Below are positions 1 through 7,122 of a stretch of DNA of 23,695 bases, in pieces. A program made the position numbers and the translations under genes. Under the pieces are notes generated by a model. It searched no databases, had not been told where the DNA came from, and saw only the letters and a list, made by a program, of their open reading frames with translations. This stretch comes from Sporomusa sp. (GTDB lineage: Bacteria > Bacillota_C > Negativicutes > Sporomusales > Sporomusaceae): positions 1 through 23,695 of the forward strand of contig JAQSXM010000006.1 in the NCBI GenBank assembly GCA_029256645.1, given 5' to 3'. How positions within the stretch are numbered: the first letter of the stretch is position 1; each line of letters begins with the position of its first letter.

Positions 1-96
<96 letters not shown>

Positions 97-358
97 TTTT
101 GCAGTCACTAGGACTACTTATATTGAAGCCGTTTATCGGCTCATTATCAATTAAATCTTGTTTGTTGCTGTGCTGCAAGCAGCACAGCGCACAGCTGGCT
201 TTTTTGATGCATTACTTTACATTGTTCAGTTTTCAAGGAACGACGTGTATAGATGATCATAAATATAATACTCTTTCCTAAGGCCGGCATAGATGGAAAT
301 TCTGTGCCATGTCCCGCGGAACTGTTTGTCACATACACATTTCAGATCTATGCAACAT
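97..358 (-). other. rRNA operon leader with hairpins
   Basis: This is the transcribed spacer between the rRNA promoter and 16S. On the minus strand it carries the CCTTGAAAACTGAACA-type sequence common in Firmicute rRNA leaders and spacers (around 225-240). Two inverted repeats are visible: a 10-bp one (gctgtgctgc at 167-176 against 179-188) and a shorter one (agccg 127-131 against cggct 137-141) just ahead of 16S. The hairpins may act in leader folding or RNase III processing, which is an inference. There are no convincing genes here; the open frames seen have no usable ribosome binding site. Confidence 0.7.
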
Positions 359-364
359 TTTTAT

Positions 365-393
365 ATAGTATCACGTCTAAATTACCTTGTCAA
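365..393 (-). promoter_or_regulatory. rRNA operon promoter (sigma-A)
   Basis: On the minus strand there is a perfect -35 TTGACA (388-393), a 17-bp spacer and a -10 TACTAT (365-370). The sequence just upstream of the -35 is A/T-rich (AAATGTAATAATGATTATA), like an UP element. It points to the 16S gene about 270 bp away, so it is the likely main rRNA promoter. Confidence 0.85.
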
Positions 394-466
394 TATAATC
401 ATTATTACATTTCGCTAGTAGCAAGATGCTGCTTATGGCAGCTTATACTATTACGTATGTCATTAA

Positions 467-506
467 TTAATAGGAAAGCCACTGTAAGCTTGCACTTAAC
501 AGTGGC
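467..506 (-). terminator. Probable terminator downstream of yunB
   Basis: An inverted repeat (gccactgt 478-485 against acagtggc 499-506, extended by aag/ctt with one bulged base) lies about 28 bp past the yunB stop. On the minus strand the stem is followed by TTTCCTATTAATT, a poor but U-rich tract. It would separate yunB from the rRNA promoter downstream. Confidence 0.55.
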
Positions 507-533
507 TAATTTATTAATACCAATTTAATGTTA

Positions 534-1244
534 TCAGTGACTGCCAGAGTTAGTACCCGAATTATTATTACCGCCATTGCTACCATTTAGCATGTCGCTG
601 TTAAATGGGAAGGGAAACTGAACATATGTGTTAGGTACTTCACCGACAACAACATATTCGGCGATAGGCACCTGCGTGTTAACACTGACACTCTCACTTA
701 CTAGTGGAACCACAATACGGACTTGCGTAGTTGCAACCAGGTAGACCATATGCCTGGTCTGGTTGATACCGGCTTGTTCAAATTTATCAACTACCTTGAC
801 CTGGACTGTACCAACAGGAATTATGGTAACCGTAATATTCGGACCTAAGCTAGCTAACATCTGACTACCAAATACCTGACCTATCGGAATCTGTATTTTC
901 TCTGCGGTTATGGCTCTCAATGCATCCTGTACTTTCATTGTGGTATCAGCGGCCAGCCGGTTAAATTCCATCGTATTAGGTTGAATAAGTACCACCCGGC
1001 CATGTTCATCTAATGTAATATTTACCAGAGTTTTGGGATCAACCGTTAAGCTAACTTCATTATTAATTACGTTGTTGATCGAGTAAGTTGCGATAAAGGT
1101 AGCCCTTGTTTCAGCAATAGCCATAAGGGTTGGCTTTAGGTGAGCATCAACTTGCCAGAAAAAGAGTGACAATAGAACCATCAATACTATCAAAACTAGT
1201 GGAAAGAGTGGTATTGTACGCTTTCGCCGTACTGAATACCGCAT
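534..1244 (-). CDS. yunB: Sporulation protein YunB
   Basis: This 236-aa protein matches the YunB family in length (about 250 aa in Bacillus) and layout. It has a basic N-terminus (MRYSVRRKRT), one hydrophobic span at about residues 12-31, then an extracytoplasmic part beginning with a typical run (ETRATFIATYSINNVINNEV). It ends in a low-complexity Asn/Gly/Ser tail (about 215-236) that looks disordered. YunB is a mother-cell, sigma-E-dependent sporulation protein in Bacillus with no known enzymatic activity. The ATG is preceded by AGGAGGGGG at good spacing. A CATATATA box at 1288-1295 on the same strand could be part of a sporulation promoter, but no clear -35 was seen. The gene stands alone, with the SASP-like gene diverging from it. 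Confidence 0.88.
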   Translation of the reverse strand: MRYSVRRKRTIPLFPLVLIVLMVLLSLFFWQVDAHLKPTLMAIAETRATFIATYSINNVINNEVSLTVDPKTLVNITLDEHGRVVLIQPNTMEFNRLAADTTMKVQDALRAITAEKIQIPIGQVFGSQMLASLGPNITVTIIPVGTVQVKVVDKFEQAGINQTRHMVYLVATTQVRIVVPLVSESVSVNTQVPIAEYVVVGEVPNTYVQFPFPFNSDMLNGSNGGNNNSGTNSGSH

Positions 1245-1384
1245 GTCTCCCCCTCCTCTAAACCGACCTCACTTCGTTTACTTATTATATATATGGTCAA
1301 AGCTGGTTATTGGTTACTAAATATACACATTCATTATAATAAAACTAGCGGGAATACTAATAAAAATGTTGTGAGGTGATGTAC

Positions 1385-1714
1385 ATGGATGGTTTAGAAA
1401 AATTAAAACTAAATGTTGCTAATGAAACCCTTGGTAAGGAAATGAATACAGAAATAAACGCTGATAATTACGAAAGCGTTCTGGATGAAAAGAAGATAGA
1501 GGTTGCCGATGAGTTAGGTCTTAAGGAAAAAATTGAAACTGTTGGTTGGGAAAACATGACGACTAAAGAGGTTGGCCAAATTGGTGGTCGTATGGGAGGA
1601 CATATCGGAGGACAAATGGTCAAAAAATTAGTAGAAATGGCTGAAGCACAAATGGCTCCTGTAGACGAGGCAACTATTAAGGATGCAAGAAAACATTTGG
1701 AAAGCCAACAGTGA
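1385..1714 (+). CDS. Small acid-soluble spore protein, alpha/beta-type relative
   Basis: This is a 109-aa protein. The core (about 36-90) follows the alpha/beta SASP plan: a germination-protease-like site (IEVADELG, residues 38-45, compare EIASEFG), a middle loop with GW, then T-x-E-x-G-x-IGG and a C-terminal GGQMVKKLVEMAE. Such proteins coat and protect spore DNA and are degraded at germination. Two oddities are a roughly 35-residue N-terminal extension before the protease site and a repeated Gly-Gly segment (IGGRMGGHIGGQ, 66-77) where usual SASPs have one GG. A GTG (1376) and an ATG (1379) lie in frame upstream, but the Shine-Dalgarno GAGGTGAT at 1373-1380 fits the ATG at 1385. A CATTATA box near 1341 could belong to a forespore promoter, but this is weak. 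The assignment rests on motif pattern only. Confidence 0.75.
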   Translation: MDGLEKLKLNVANETLGKEMNTEINADNYESVLDEKKIEVADELGLKEKIETVGWENMTTKEVGQIGGRMGGHIGGQMVKKLVEMAEAQMAPVDEATIKDARKHLESQQ

Positions 1715-1715
1715 A

Positions 1716-1750
1716 AATAAAAATGGGTCGCAGGTGCGACCCATTTTTTC
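1716..1750. terminator. Bidirectional terminator between the SASP-like gene and tyrS
   Basis: A 13-bp stem (1720-1732 against 1735-1747; core atgggtcgc/gcgacccat) has an A-run on the left and a T-run on the right, so both strands read as stem plus U-tract. It lies 1-2 bases after the SASP stop and 10 bases from the tyrS stop, and serves both convergent genes. Confidence 0.92.
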
Positions 1751-1759
1751 ATTTTCACC

Positions 1760-2977
1760 TTATTCTATGATAATCCGGTGATAATTCTTTTTGCCTTTAC
1801 GAATAATGAGGCTATTATTTACGAATAAGTCGGCGCTAAGAACAAAGTCTAGATCAGATACCTTAGTATCACCAATATAGAGCCCCCCCTGCTGCATCAG
1901 TCTACGCCCTTCACTTTTAGAAGGAATAATACCGGTGCTCACAAGAACATCCAGCAACTTAGTGCCTATCACCGCATTAGCTACTGAGACAGTTGGCGCA
2001 TTGTCTAAAATTCCGGCTCCGCTAAACAGCGCCTCAGCAGCTTGTTGGGCTTTTTCCGCCTCTTCTTGACCATGAATTAGTTTAGTAACTTCGAAGGCCA
2101 GTACTTTCTTGGCGATATTAATTTCCTTATCTTTAAGGGCACCCAGCCGGCGAACCTCGTCCATCGGCAAAAAAGTAAGGAGGGCCAAACATTTTTCCAC
2201 ATCGCTATCGTCAACATTACGCCAGTATTGATAAAAATCGTATGGAGAGGTTTTCTCAGCGTCCAACCAAAGGGCTCCTTTTTCTGTTTTACCCATCTTC
2301 CGTCCATCACTGGTCGTCAATAAAGTAAAGGTCAGCCCATAAGCTAATTTTCCTTCCTTACGCCGGATAAGATCTGCACCAGCCAAAATATTGGACCACT
2401 GATCGTCACCACCCATCTGCATGACACAGTCACATTGGCGGTTGAGTTCCAGGAAATCGTATCCCTGCATCAACATATAGTTAAATTCCAAGAAAGATAA
2501 GCCCTTATCCAGACGCTGTTTAAAGCATTCGGCAGTCAGCATGCGGTTAACTGAAAAATGCACACCAATATCCCGAAGAAATTGGACGTAGTTGAGCCCT
2601 AATAACCAATCAGCGTTGTTCAGCATTAATGCTTTATCATCAGAAAAGTCAATGAAACGCTGCATTTGTTTTTTAAATCGCTCACCGTTATGCGCAATAT
2701 CTTCTTGTGTTAACATTTTCCGCATATCTGCCTTGCCAGAGGGATCTCCGACCATCGCGGTACCACCACCTATTAGACAAACAGGGCGGTGTCCGGCTTG
2801 CTGCATATGAGCCATCACCATCATTCCCAGGAAATGCCCAACATGCAAGCTATCTGCAGTAGGGTCAAAACCGATATAAAAAGTGATTTTCTTCTTAGCC
2901 AATAACTCCTCAATTTCTTTTTCATGTGTTAGTTGCTGGACAAAACCTCGTTCTTTGAGAGTATCTAGTACAGACAT
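1760..2977 (-). CDS. tyrS: Tyrosyl-tRNA synthetase
   Basis: This 405-aa class I aminoacyl-tRNA synthetase charges tRNA-Tyr in the cytoplasm. Visible landmarks are the substrate pocket and HIGH-type motif ([20 protein letters not shown] at 45-48), [10 protein letters not shown] (187-196), the KMSKS-type loop KMGKT (227-231), and a C-terminal S4-like RNA-binding domain (about 340-405). Length and motifs fit the bacterial TyrRS family. The ATG has AAGGAGGA upstream. It is preceded by a Tyr T-box leader and its own sigma-A promoter, so expression should rise when uncharged tRNA-Tyr accumulates. It is a single-gene unit ending at the shared bidirectional terminator. Confidence 0.97.
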   Translation of the reverse strand: MSVLDTLKERGFVQQLTHEKEIEELLAKKKITFYIGFDPTADSLHVGHFLGMMVMAHMQQAGHRPVCLIGGGTAMVGDPSGKADMRKMLTQEDIAHNGERFKKQMQRFIDFSDDKALMLNNADWLLGLNYVQFLRDIGVHFSVNRMLTAECFKQRLDKGLSFLEFNYMLMQGYDFLELNRQCDCVMQMGGDDQWSNILAGADLIRRKEGKLAYGLTFTLLTTSDGRKMGKTEKGALWLDAEKTSPYDFYQYWRNVDDSDVEKCLALLTFLPMDEVRRLGALKDKEINIAKKVLAFEVTKLIHGQEEAEKAQQAAEALFSGAGILDNAPTVSVANAVIGTKLLDVLVSTGIIPSKSEGRRLMQQGGLYIGDTKVSDLDFVLSADLFVNNSLIIRKGKKNYHRIIIE

Positions 2978-3016
2978 CGTTAAAATCCTCCTTAATTGCC
3001 CGGTTTCATCGCCGGT

Positions 3017-3270
3017 AAAAAATAAAACCCGTCCCTGGTCAGGGACGGGAGTAAACCCGTGGTACCACCCTTGTTGCTGAGAAACTCAGCCCCTCAAGCG
3101 AAGTAAAAACTTCTTTCAGCCCTTTAACGGTGGCTCCGGCCCAGCCTACTAATAAACATGTTCAGCCTGCTGCTCATAGGTGTATTTTCAGTTAGTCAAC
3201 CTACCGGGTCCCACCATCCCCCAGCTCTCTGTAAGGCTTATCTAGCTTACTTTTCCTATTCATCACGTTT
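3017..3270 (-). promoter_or_regulatory. T-box leader of tyrS (Tyr, specifier UAC)
   Basis: On the minus strand the leader has a stem I with AGAGAGCTGG and GGTGGGACC elements (about 3205-3235), then a specifier-loop sequence GAAAATACACC whose TAC (3182-3184) is a Tyr codon. Next come the T-box AAGGGTGGTACCACGGG (3056-3072) and a terminator hairpin (3028-3036 against 3041-3049) with the T-run TTTTATTTTTT (3018-3027). Uncharged tRNA-Tyr pairs with the specifier and the T-box to prevent termination. The stem I boundaries are approximate. Confidence 0.93.
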
Positions 3271-3291
3271 TTCATATAATTTGCTATTAAT

Positions 3292-3320
3292 ACTATAGCT
3301 GAATATAGCGACATTGTCAA
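3292..3320 (-). promoter_or_regulatory. tyrS promoter (sigma-A)
   Basis: TTGACA (3315-3320), a 17-bp spacer and TATAGT (3292-3297) on the minus strand lie just upstream of the T-box leader. This is a near-consensus match. Confidence 0.85.
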
Positions 3321-3398
3321 TTTTAGCCACACTATATGTCGTCAAAGATGACTTAGGTATCTATTTTACCACTTTTTAAGCCGCACTATAATTTTTTG

Positions 3399-3407
3399 TG
3401 GTATAAT
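3399..3407 (+). promoter_or_regulatory. Possible upstream promoter of the PBP gene (extended -10)
   Basis: TGGTATAAT (3399-3407) is a perfect extended -10 (TG-N-TATAAT) but no recognisable -35 lies 17 bp upstream. It may be a weak or secondary start ahead of the better promoter at 3420-3448. Confidence 0.45.
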
Positions 3408-3419
3408 GATTAGCGAATC

Positions 3420-3448
3420 TTGACTGCATTACATTTAATAATTATAAA
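3420..3448 (+). promoter_or_regulatory. Promoter of the PBP gene (sigma-A)
   Basis: TTGACT (3420-3425), a 17-bp spacer and TATAAA (3443-3448) lie 22 bp upstream of the ATG at 3471. A GGGGAGAAAG ribosome binding site sits between the promoter and the start. Confidence 0.65.
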
Positions 3449-3470
3449 GAATTTATAAGGGGAGAAAGCC

Positions 3471-5663
3471 ATGCAAGATAAAGACAAAGAAAACAACCGG
3501 CGCAAACCCAAGAAAAATACTCGAACAATTACAGTGATTGCTGTTGTTGTCTTCCTGGTTATGCTGACAGGCGCCGGGCTGGGTTTTTTAACAGCCAGTA
3601 TTCATACAATGCCTAGCTTGAAAGGTGAAATACGTCCGGCTGTTTCATCTCAGATTTTTGACGCCAATGGCAAACTGATAACAACTATTCATTCAGTGGA
3701 AAATCGTTTACCAGTGTCAATAAATAAGATTCCTAAAGATTTACAAAACGCATTTATTGCTGCTGAAGATACCCGCTTTTATCAGCATAGCGGCGTCGAC
3801 CCACGCGGTATATTACGAGCTGTTTGGTCTAATATGACAGACAGAGGTATATCTGAGGGCGGCAGTACTATCACTCAACAGTTAGCCAGAAATGCTCTGC
3901 TTTCACAAGAACAGACGATTAAACGCAAAGTACAGGAAGCATTTCTATCTTTGCAGATTGAACGTCAGTATAGTAAAAATGAAATTTTAGAAATGTATAT
4001 GAACCAGATTTATTTCGGCCAGGGGGCTTATGGTGTACAAACAGCAGCCCAGATATATTTCGGAAAAAATGTTGAGGATTTGAATCTGGCTGAATGCGCA
4101 ATGATTGCAGGTATACCAAAAAGCCCTAATTATTATTCTCCTTCCAGCAATCTAAAGGCAGCCAAAGAACGTCAATCTATTGTACTTGATCAAATGGTTA
4201 AATATGGTTATATTAATTCAACAACAGCCGCTAAAGCGCGGAATACGGAGATTAAACTGGCTACCCGCCCAATAACCAACACAACAACGGCTTCCTACTT
4301 TACTGATTATATTATGCAACTGCTTATAGAAAAATATGGGGCGGATGCAGTATATAAAGATGGCCTTAAAGTATATACCACTCTTGATCTTGAAATGCAA
4401 GCTGCTGCTGAGCATGCAATGAATCAGCTTCCGACTACCCGCACCGAAAACGGCATCAAGCAGCCCCAAGGTGCATTAGTAGCGATTGATCCGCATACTG
4501 GTCATATTAAAGCGATGGTTGGCGGACGTGGTAATGACCAGTTTAACCGGGCCGTTTTAGCTGAACGGCAGCCTGGTTCTGCTTTTAAACCATTTGTCTA
4601 TTTAGCAGCTATTGAAAGCGGTCTTACCCCAGCCAGTATTATTGACGATAGCCCGATTAGTTTCGGCAGTTGGTCGCCAATGAACTATGATCAAAAATTT
4701 CGCGGCCCTGTTACCATGCGTACTGCTCTTGAACAGTCGCTAAATGTTGTAGCCGTAAAGCTGGCTCAACAAGTCGGTATTGATAAAGCTTTATACTATG
4801 CTCAACAAATGGGGATTTCTACGCTTGTGCTTAAAGGCGACACAAATGACCGCAACCTGTCTATGTCGTTAGGTGGTCTTACCCGTGGTGTCACGCCCCT
4901 GGAAATTGCCAGCGCCTATGGAGTATTAGCAAACAGCGGTATCCGCGTTGAGCCTACATCCATTATTAAAATTGTTGATCGCAATGGTAAGGTGATAGAA
5001 CAAACTACACCTAAAGAGAAGGTTGTTGTTAATGAGCGTAGCGCCTATCTCCTTACTGATATGATGCGAGGAGTTATTAACAATGGCACAGGCACAGGTG
5101 CTTACTTTGGACGCCCTGCCGCTGGTAAAACCGGTACCACAAGTGACTATAAAGACGCTTGGTTTGTCGGTTTTACACCAGACTTAGTTGCAGCTGTATG
5201 GATGGGTTACGATAGCCCCGGATATTTGGGCGGCGTAACCGGTGGTACCATTCCGGCCACTATCTGGAGGAGCTTTATGAGTGATGTAGCCGCTAAATAT
5301 GTGGCCCGTGATTTTGTAAGACCCTCAGGCATCGTAGCTGCCCGTGTATCTACCAAAGATGGCTTATTGCTTAATGATCCCACCAATCAGGATGGCCGCA
5401 ATGAAATCTTTGTTGAAGGAACTCAGCCTAACAAGCTTTCGACTGCAGCAGCAACGGCAACAAAAGATGGTAAAGACGGTAAATTGGGTAAAGATAAGGA
5501 CGGTAAAGATATTAAACTGGATGAAACTGGTGCCACAGATGAGACTCTGGATACAGATGAGAAAACCCCCCCACCACCACCGGTAAAAACTGATAAAAAT
5601 CCGGTGACCCCATTGGCGCCACCGCCACCACCTAAACCTAATGATCCGATAAAAAAGAATTAG
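3471..5663 (+). CDS. Class A penicillin-binding protein (PBP1A type; glycosyltransferase plus transpeptidase)
   Basis: This 730-aa bifunctional peptidoglycan synthase polymerises lipid II and cross-links stem peptides on the outer face of the membrane. In order it has a basic cytoplasmic tail (1-18), a signal anchor (about 20-42), a GT51 domain with EDTRFYQHSG (E99 the expected catalytic residue), GGSTITQQLARN (130-141) and KNEILEMYMNQIYFG (169-183), then a transpeptidase domain with SAFK (S370 nucleophile, K373), SLN (423-425) and KTGT (553-556). All key residues are present. The C-terminal ~95 residues are a disordered tail: a Lys-Asp-Gly-rich stretch (around 665-690) and two runs of five prolines. 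The gene is monocistronic, with its own promoter region and a strong terminator. Confidence 0.95.
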   Translation: MQDKDKENNRRKPKKNTRTITVIAVVVFLVMLTGAGLGFLTASIHTMPSLKGEIRPAVSSQIFDANGKLITTIHSVENRLPVSINKIPKDLQNAFIAAEDTRFYQHSGVDPRGILRAVWSNMTDRGISEGGSTITQQLARNALLSQEQTIKRKVQEAFLSLQIERQYSKNEILEMYMNQIYFGQGAYGVQTAAQIYFGKNVEDLNLAECAMIAGIPKSPNYYSPSSNLKAAKERQSIVLDQMVKYGYINSTTAAKARNTEIKLATRPITNTTTASYFTDYIMQLLIEKYGADAVYKDGLKVYTTLDLEMQAAAEHAMNQLPTTRTENGIKQPQGALVAIDPHTGHIKAMVGGRGNDQFNRAVLAERQPGSAFKPFVYLAAIESGLTPASIIDDSPISFGSWSPMNYDQKFRGPVTMRTALEQSLNVVAVKLAQQVGIDKALYYAQQMGISTLVLKGDTNDRNLSMSLGGLTRGVTPLEIASAYGVLANSGIRVEPTSIIKIVDRNGKVIEQTTPKEKVVVNERSAYLLTDMMRGVINNGTGTGAYFGRPAAGKTGTTSDYKDAWFVGFTPDLVAAVWMGYDSPGYLGGVTGGTIPATIWRSFMSDVAAKYVARDFVRPSGIVAARVSTKDGLLLNDPTNQDGRNEIFVEGTQPNKLSTAAATATKDGKDGKLGKDKDGKDIKLDETGATDETLDTDEKTPPPPPVKTDKNPVTPLAPPPPPKPNDPIKKN

Positions 5664-5670
5664 ATAACAA

Positions 5671-5702
5671 AAAAACACGCGTAAAATTACGCGTGTTTTT
5701 TT
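5671..5702. terminator. Bidirectional terminator after the PBP gene
   Basis: A 14-bp inverted repeat (5671-5684 against 5687-5700; core aacacgcgtaa/ttacgcgtgtt) is flanked by A- and T-runs. It lies 7 bases past the PBP stop and 28 bases past the stop of the 41-aa gene on the other strand. Confidence 0.92.
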
Positions 5703-5729
5703 CCATTGGAGCATATACATTAGTATAGG

Positions 5730-5855
5730 TTAGCAACTGCTAATTCCGTTGTCGTTGTCACAAAAGCAGAGCAGTAAAATAATAATAATGATAATAATGA
5801 TCCAGCTACCGCCAAATCCACCACCACCAAAACCTCCGCCAAATCCACGTCCCAT
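5730..5855 (-). CDS. Tiny Gly-rich single-span membrane peptide, YjcZ-like (41 aa)
   Basis: The frame reads MGRGFGGGFGGGGFGGSW, then eight isoleucines, then LLLCFCDNDNGISSC and a stop: a Gly/Phe-rich head, one very hydrophobic helix and a short Cys/Asp/Asn tail. The ATG has an excellent ribosome binding site (GGAAGGAGG, 7 bases upstream). The layout recalls the tiny YjcZ-type sporulation membrane peptides of Firmicutes, but the match is by composition, not by alignment. A close relative of 33 aa lies just upstream on the same strand. A CATATATT box 36 bp upstream may be a sporulation promoter. The function is unknown. Confidence 0.75.
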   Translation of the reverse strand: MGRGFGGGFGGGGFGGSWIIIIIIIILLLCFCDNDNGISSC

Positions 5856-5891
5856 TGTATTTCCTCCTTCCAATCTTTTCTTCTTTCATGC

Positions 5892-5917
5892 AATATATGA
5901 ACCCTGTGTTTCTTTGT
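5892..5917 (-). promoter_or_regulatory. Candidate sporulation-type promoter of the 41-aa gene
   Basis: On the minus strand ACA (5915-5917), 15 bp, then CATATATT (5892-5899) resembles the sigma-K pattern (AC, 16-17 bp, CATANNNTA) and partly the sigma-E -10. The same box recurs ahead of two neighbouring genes. The motif is short and could arise by chance. Confidence 0.35.
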
Positions 5918-5958
5918 CACACGCTTTAGCAGCATGTTCCTAATGTAAGTAGGAATTA

Positions 5959-6060
5959 TTATAGTGAAGTATCATCGCCTTCGAAAAAGAACAGTAACAG
6001 GATAATAATGATAATCCAAATACCACTGAATCCATTACCGCCAAACCCACCACGAGACAT
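5959..6060 (-). CDS. Tiny Gly-rich single-span membrane peptide, paralogue (33 aa)
   Basis: The frame reads MSRGGFGGNGFSGIW, then IIIIILLLFFF, then EGDDTSL and a stop. It shares the layout of the 41-aa peptide: Arg near the start, GFGG/GF-G repeats, a Trp at the head of an Ile-rich helix, and an acidic tail. The ATG is preceded by AAGGAGGAGG, a near-perfect ribosome binding site. It lies about 100 bp upstream of its paralogue, so the two may be a tandem duplication, and they could be co-transcribed. The function is unknown; membrane insertion is a safe inference from the helix. Confidence 0.72.
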   Translation of the reverse strand: MSRGGFGGNGFSGIWIIIIILLLFFFEGDDTSL

Positions 6061-6124
6061 TTAAATTACCTCCTCCTTAATTTGTCTATTAACGAGGGCG
6101 AAGTACCGCCCGCCCTTCTACTTC

Positions 6125-6151
6125 AATATATACAGTTCGTGCGGGAAGTGT
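6125..6151 (-). promoter_or_regulatory. Candidate sporulation-type promoter of the 33-aa gene
   Basis: On the minus strand ACA (6149-6151), 16 bp, then TATATATT (6125-6132), 64 bp before the ATG. The first base of the -10-like box is T where the two neighbouring copies have C. A 6-bp hairpin (agggcg 6095-6100 against cgccct 6111-6116) lies in the presumed leader. Confidence 0.28.
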
Positions 6152-6177
6152 TACTGACCCTAACCAGCATTTGGCGG

Positions 6178-6564
6178 CTAATTTTTGTTTATTTCAAATA
6201 GCCTTCTAATTTGATTAGGGGCGTCGGTTGCCACCTTCACTGACTGCATTGTACTATTAATTACGTCAGTAACATTTCTGATTTTATCTACTGTAGAAGT
6301 CATCGAGTCAAGTCGCCTGTCCATAGAAAAGTTTTCGGATGCCAGCGTCAATAATATTACCATCAACTGAACATTGAAACTTGGGTTTTCTATCACCTTT
6401 CTAAATAAAGCAGCTGGCCCACGAGCAGTTGATTGTTTTTTGGGTACTGCTGCCGGCAGTGTCTCTGGCTGCTCTTTGACATCTTTTAATTCAGCTTTTT
6501 CCTCCGGTTTAGCCGTTTTCTCTACAGGCACTGCTGCATTTCGTGGATATTTCCGCACGCGCAT
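6178..6564 (-). CDS. Hypothetical protein, charged N-terminus with a helical C-terminal domain (128 aa)
   Basis: I do not recognise the family. Residues 1-50 are low-complexity and rich in Lys, Glu, Pro and Ala, probably disordered. Residues 51-128 look folded: an amphipathic or hydrophobic stretch (NVQLMVILLTLASE, 64-77) and a long probable helix with Ile/Val/Met spacing (about 80-110). There is no signal peptide or clear membrane span. The start was chosen at ATG 6564 because GGGTGGG sits upstream at proper spacing; an in-frame GTG at 6573 would add three residues but is poorly spaced from any ribosome binding site. It diverges from the YbaB-like gene. The upstream box CATATATT (6603-6610) hints at sporulation expression. 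An open -1 frame continues for about 30 codons past the stop (see findings). Confidence 0.72.
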   Translation of the reverse strand: MRVRKYPRNAAVPVEKTAKPEEKAELKDVKEQPETLPAAVPKKQSTARGPAALFRKVIENPSFNVQLMVILLTLASENFSMDRRLDSMTSTVDKIRNVTDVINSTMQSVKVATDAPNQIRRLFEINKN

Positions 6565-6602
6565 GTTTCCCACCCACCCTCACATTGAACTTTTTCTAAT
6601 CC

Positions 6603-6629
6603 AATATATGAAAGATAAGAGTATTTGGT
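6603..6629 (-). promoter_or_regulatory. Candidate sporulation-type promoter of the 128-aa gene
   Basis: On the minus strand ACC (6627-6629), 16 bp, then CATATATT (6603-6610), about 38 bp before the chosen ATG. It is identical in the -10-like box to the copy ahead of the 41-aa gene. Confidence 0.35.
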
Positions 6630-6789
6630 CTCTCCAAAAGTTTGGACACTCACAAAAAATACCTAACTGAATAAATTGGATAAACGAATTGCCTTATAAA
6701 TCCAAAGCTTGCACCACTTTTTCTCCTGTAAAAACTGGGATTATAGTGGCAGTTAGCTATCGGATAAAAACAGAGGAGGTGCATAACCA

Positions 6790-7110
6790 ATGTTTGAACA
6801 GTTTGGTAATATTATGGAAATGGTTAAAAAGGTCCAAAGCAATGTTGATAATGTTCAGGATCAGCTAAAACAAGAACGAATAGAGGTATCCAGTGGCGAT
6901 GTTGTAAAAATACTCGTAAACGGCCAACAGGAGCTTATCTCTATCCAGTTAAACGCGAAATATCTTCTGGCAGATAATGCAGCTTTATTACAAGATTTGT
7001 TAACAGCCACAATTAATAATGCTTTAGCTAAATCACGCGAATTAAATCAGGAAGCTATGAGTAAACTCGCCACAGATTTAAACCTACCTAAAATCCCTGG
7101 CATGTTTTAA
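6790..7110 (+). CDS. YbaB/EbfC-family nucleoid-associated protein (paralogue)
   Basis: This 106-aa protein has the YbaB/EbfC plan: an N-terminal helix with M-x-K-x-V-Q (residues 10-16), the short beta part around VVKILVNGQQELISIQLN (36-53), a helix with LLQDLLTATINNALAKS (64-80), and the typical C-terminal end NLPKIPGMF. Family members bind DNA as dimers and condense it locally. The classic ybaB lies between dnaX and recR; this copy does not, so it is probably a specialised paralogue. AGAGGAGGTG precedes the ATG. It is followed 12 bp later by the 199-aa gene, so the two form an operon. The 225-bp divergent spacer upstream has no clear sigma-A promoter. Confidence 0.8.
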   Translation: MFEQFGNIMEMVKKVQSNVDNVQDQLKQERIEVSSGDVVKILVNGQQELISIQLNAKYLLADNAALLQDLLTATINNALAKSRELNQEAMSKLATDLNLPKIPGMF

Positions 7111-7122
7111 GGAGGAGGTACT

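Noticed and set aside
253..528. Open frame of 91 codons on the plus strand in the rRNA leader/promoter region
   Set aside because: It runs antisense through the rRNA promoter, has no ribosome binding site, and its composition is not protein-like.
1468..1758. 96-codon frame antisense to the SASP-like gene
   Set aside because: It is a Pro/Ile/Cys-rich shadow of the GG repeat, with a terminator at its beginning.
5461..5540. Short direct repeats as a possible CRISPR-like array
   Set aside because: They are imperfect repeats inside the coding sequence of the PBP tail (Lys-Asp-Gly codons), without spacers.
5720..5935. 71-codon frame on the minus strand over the 41-aa gene
   Set aside because: It reads the same DNA in another frame. 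The 41-aa frame has the near-perfect ribosome binding site and the paralogue.
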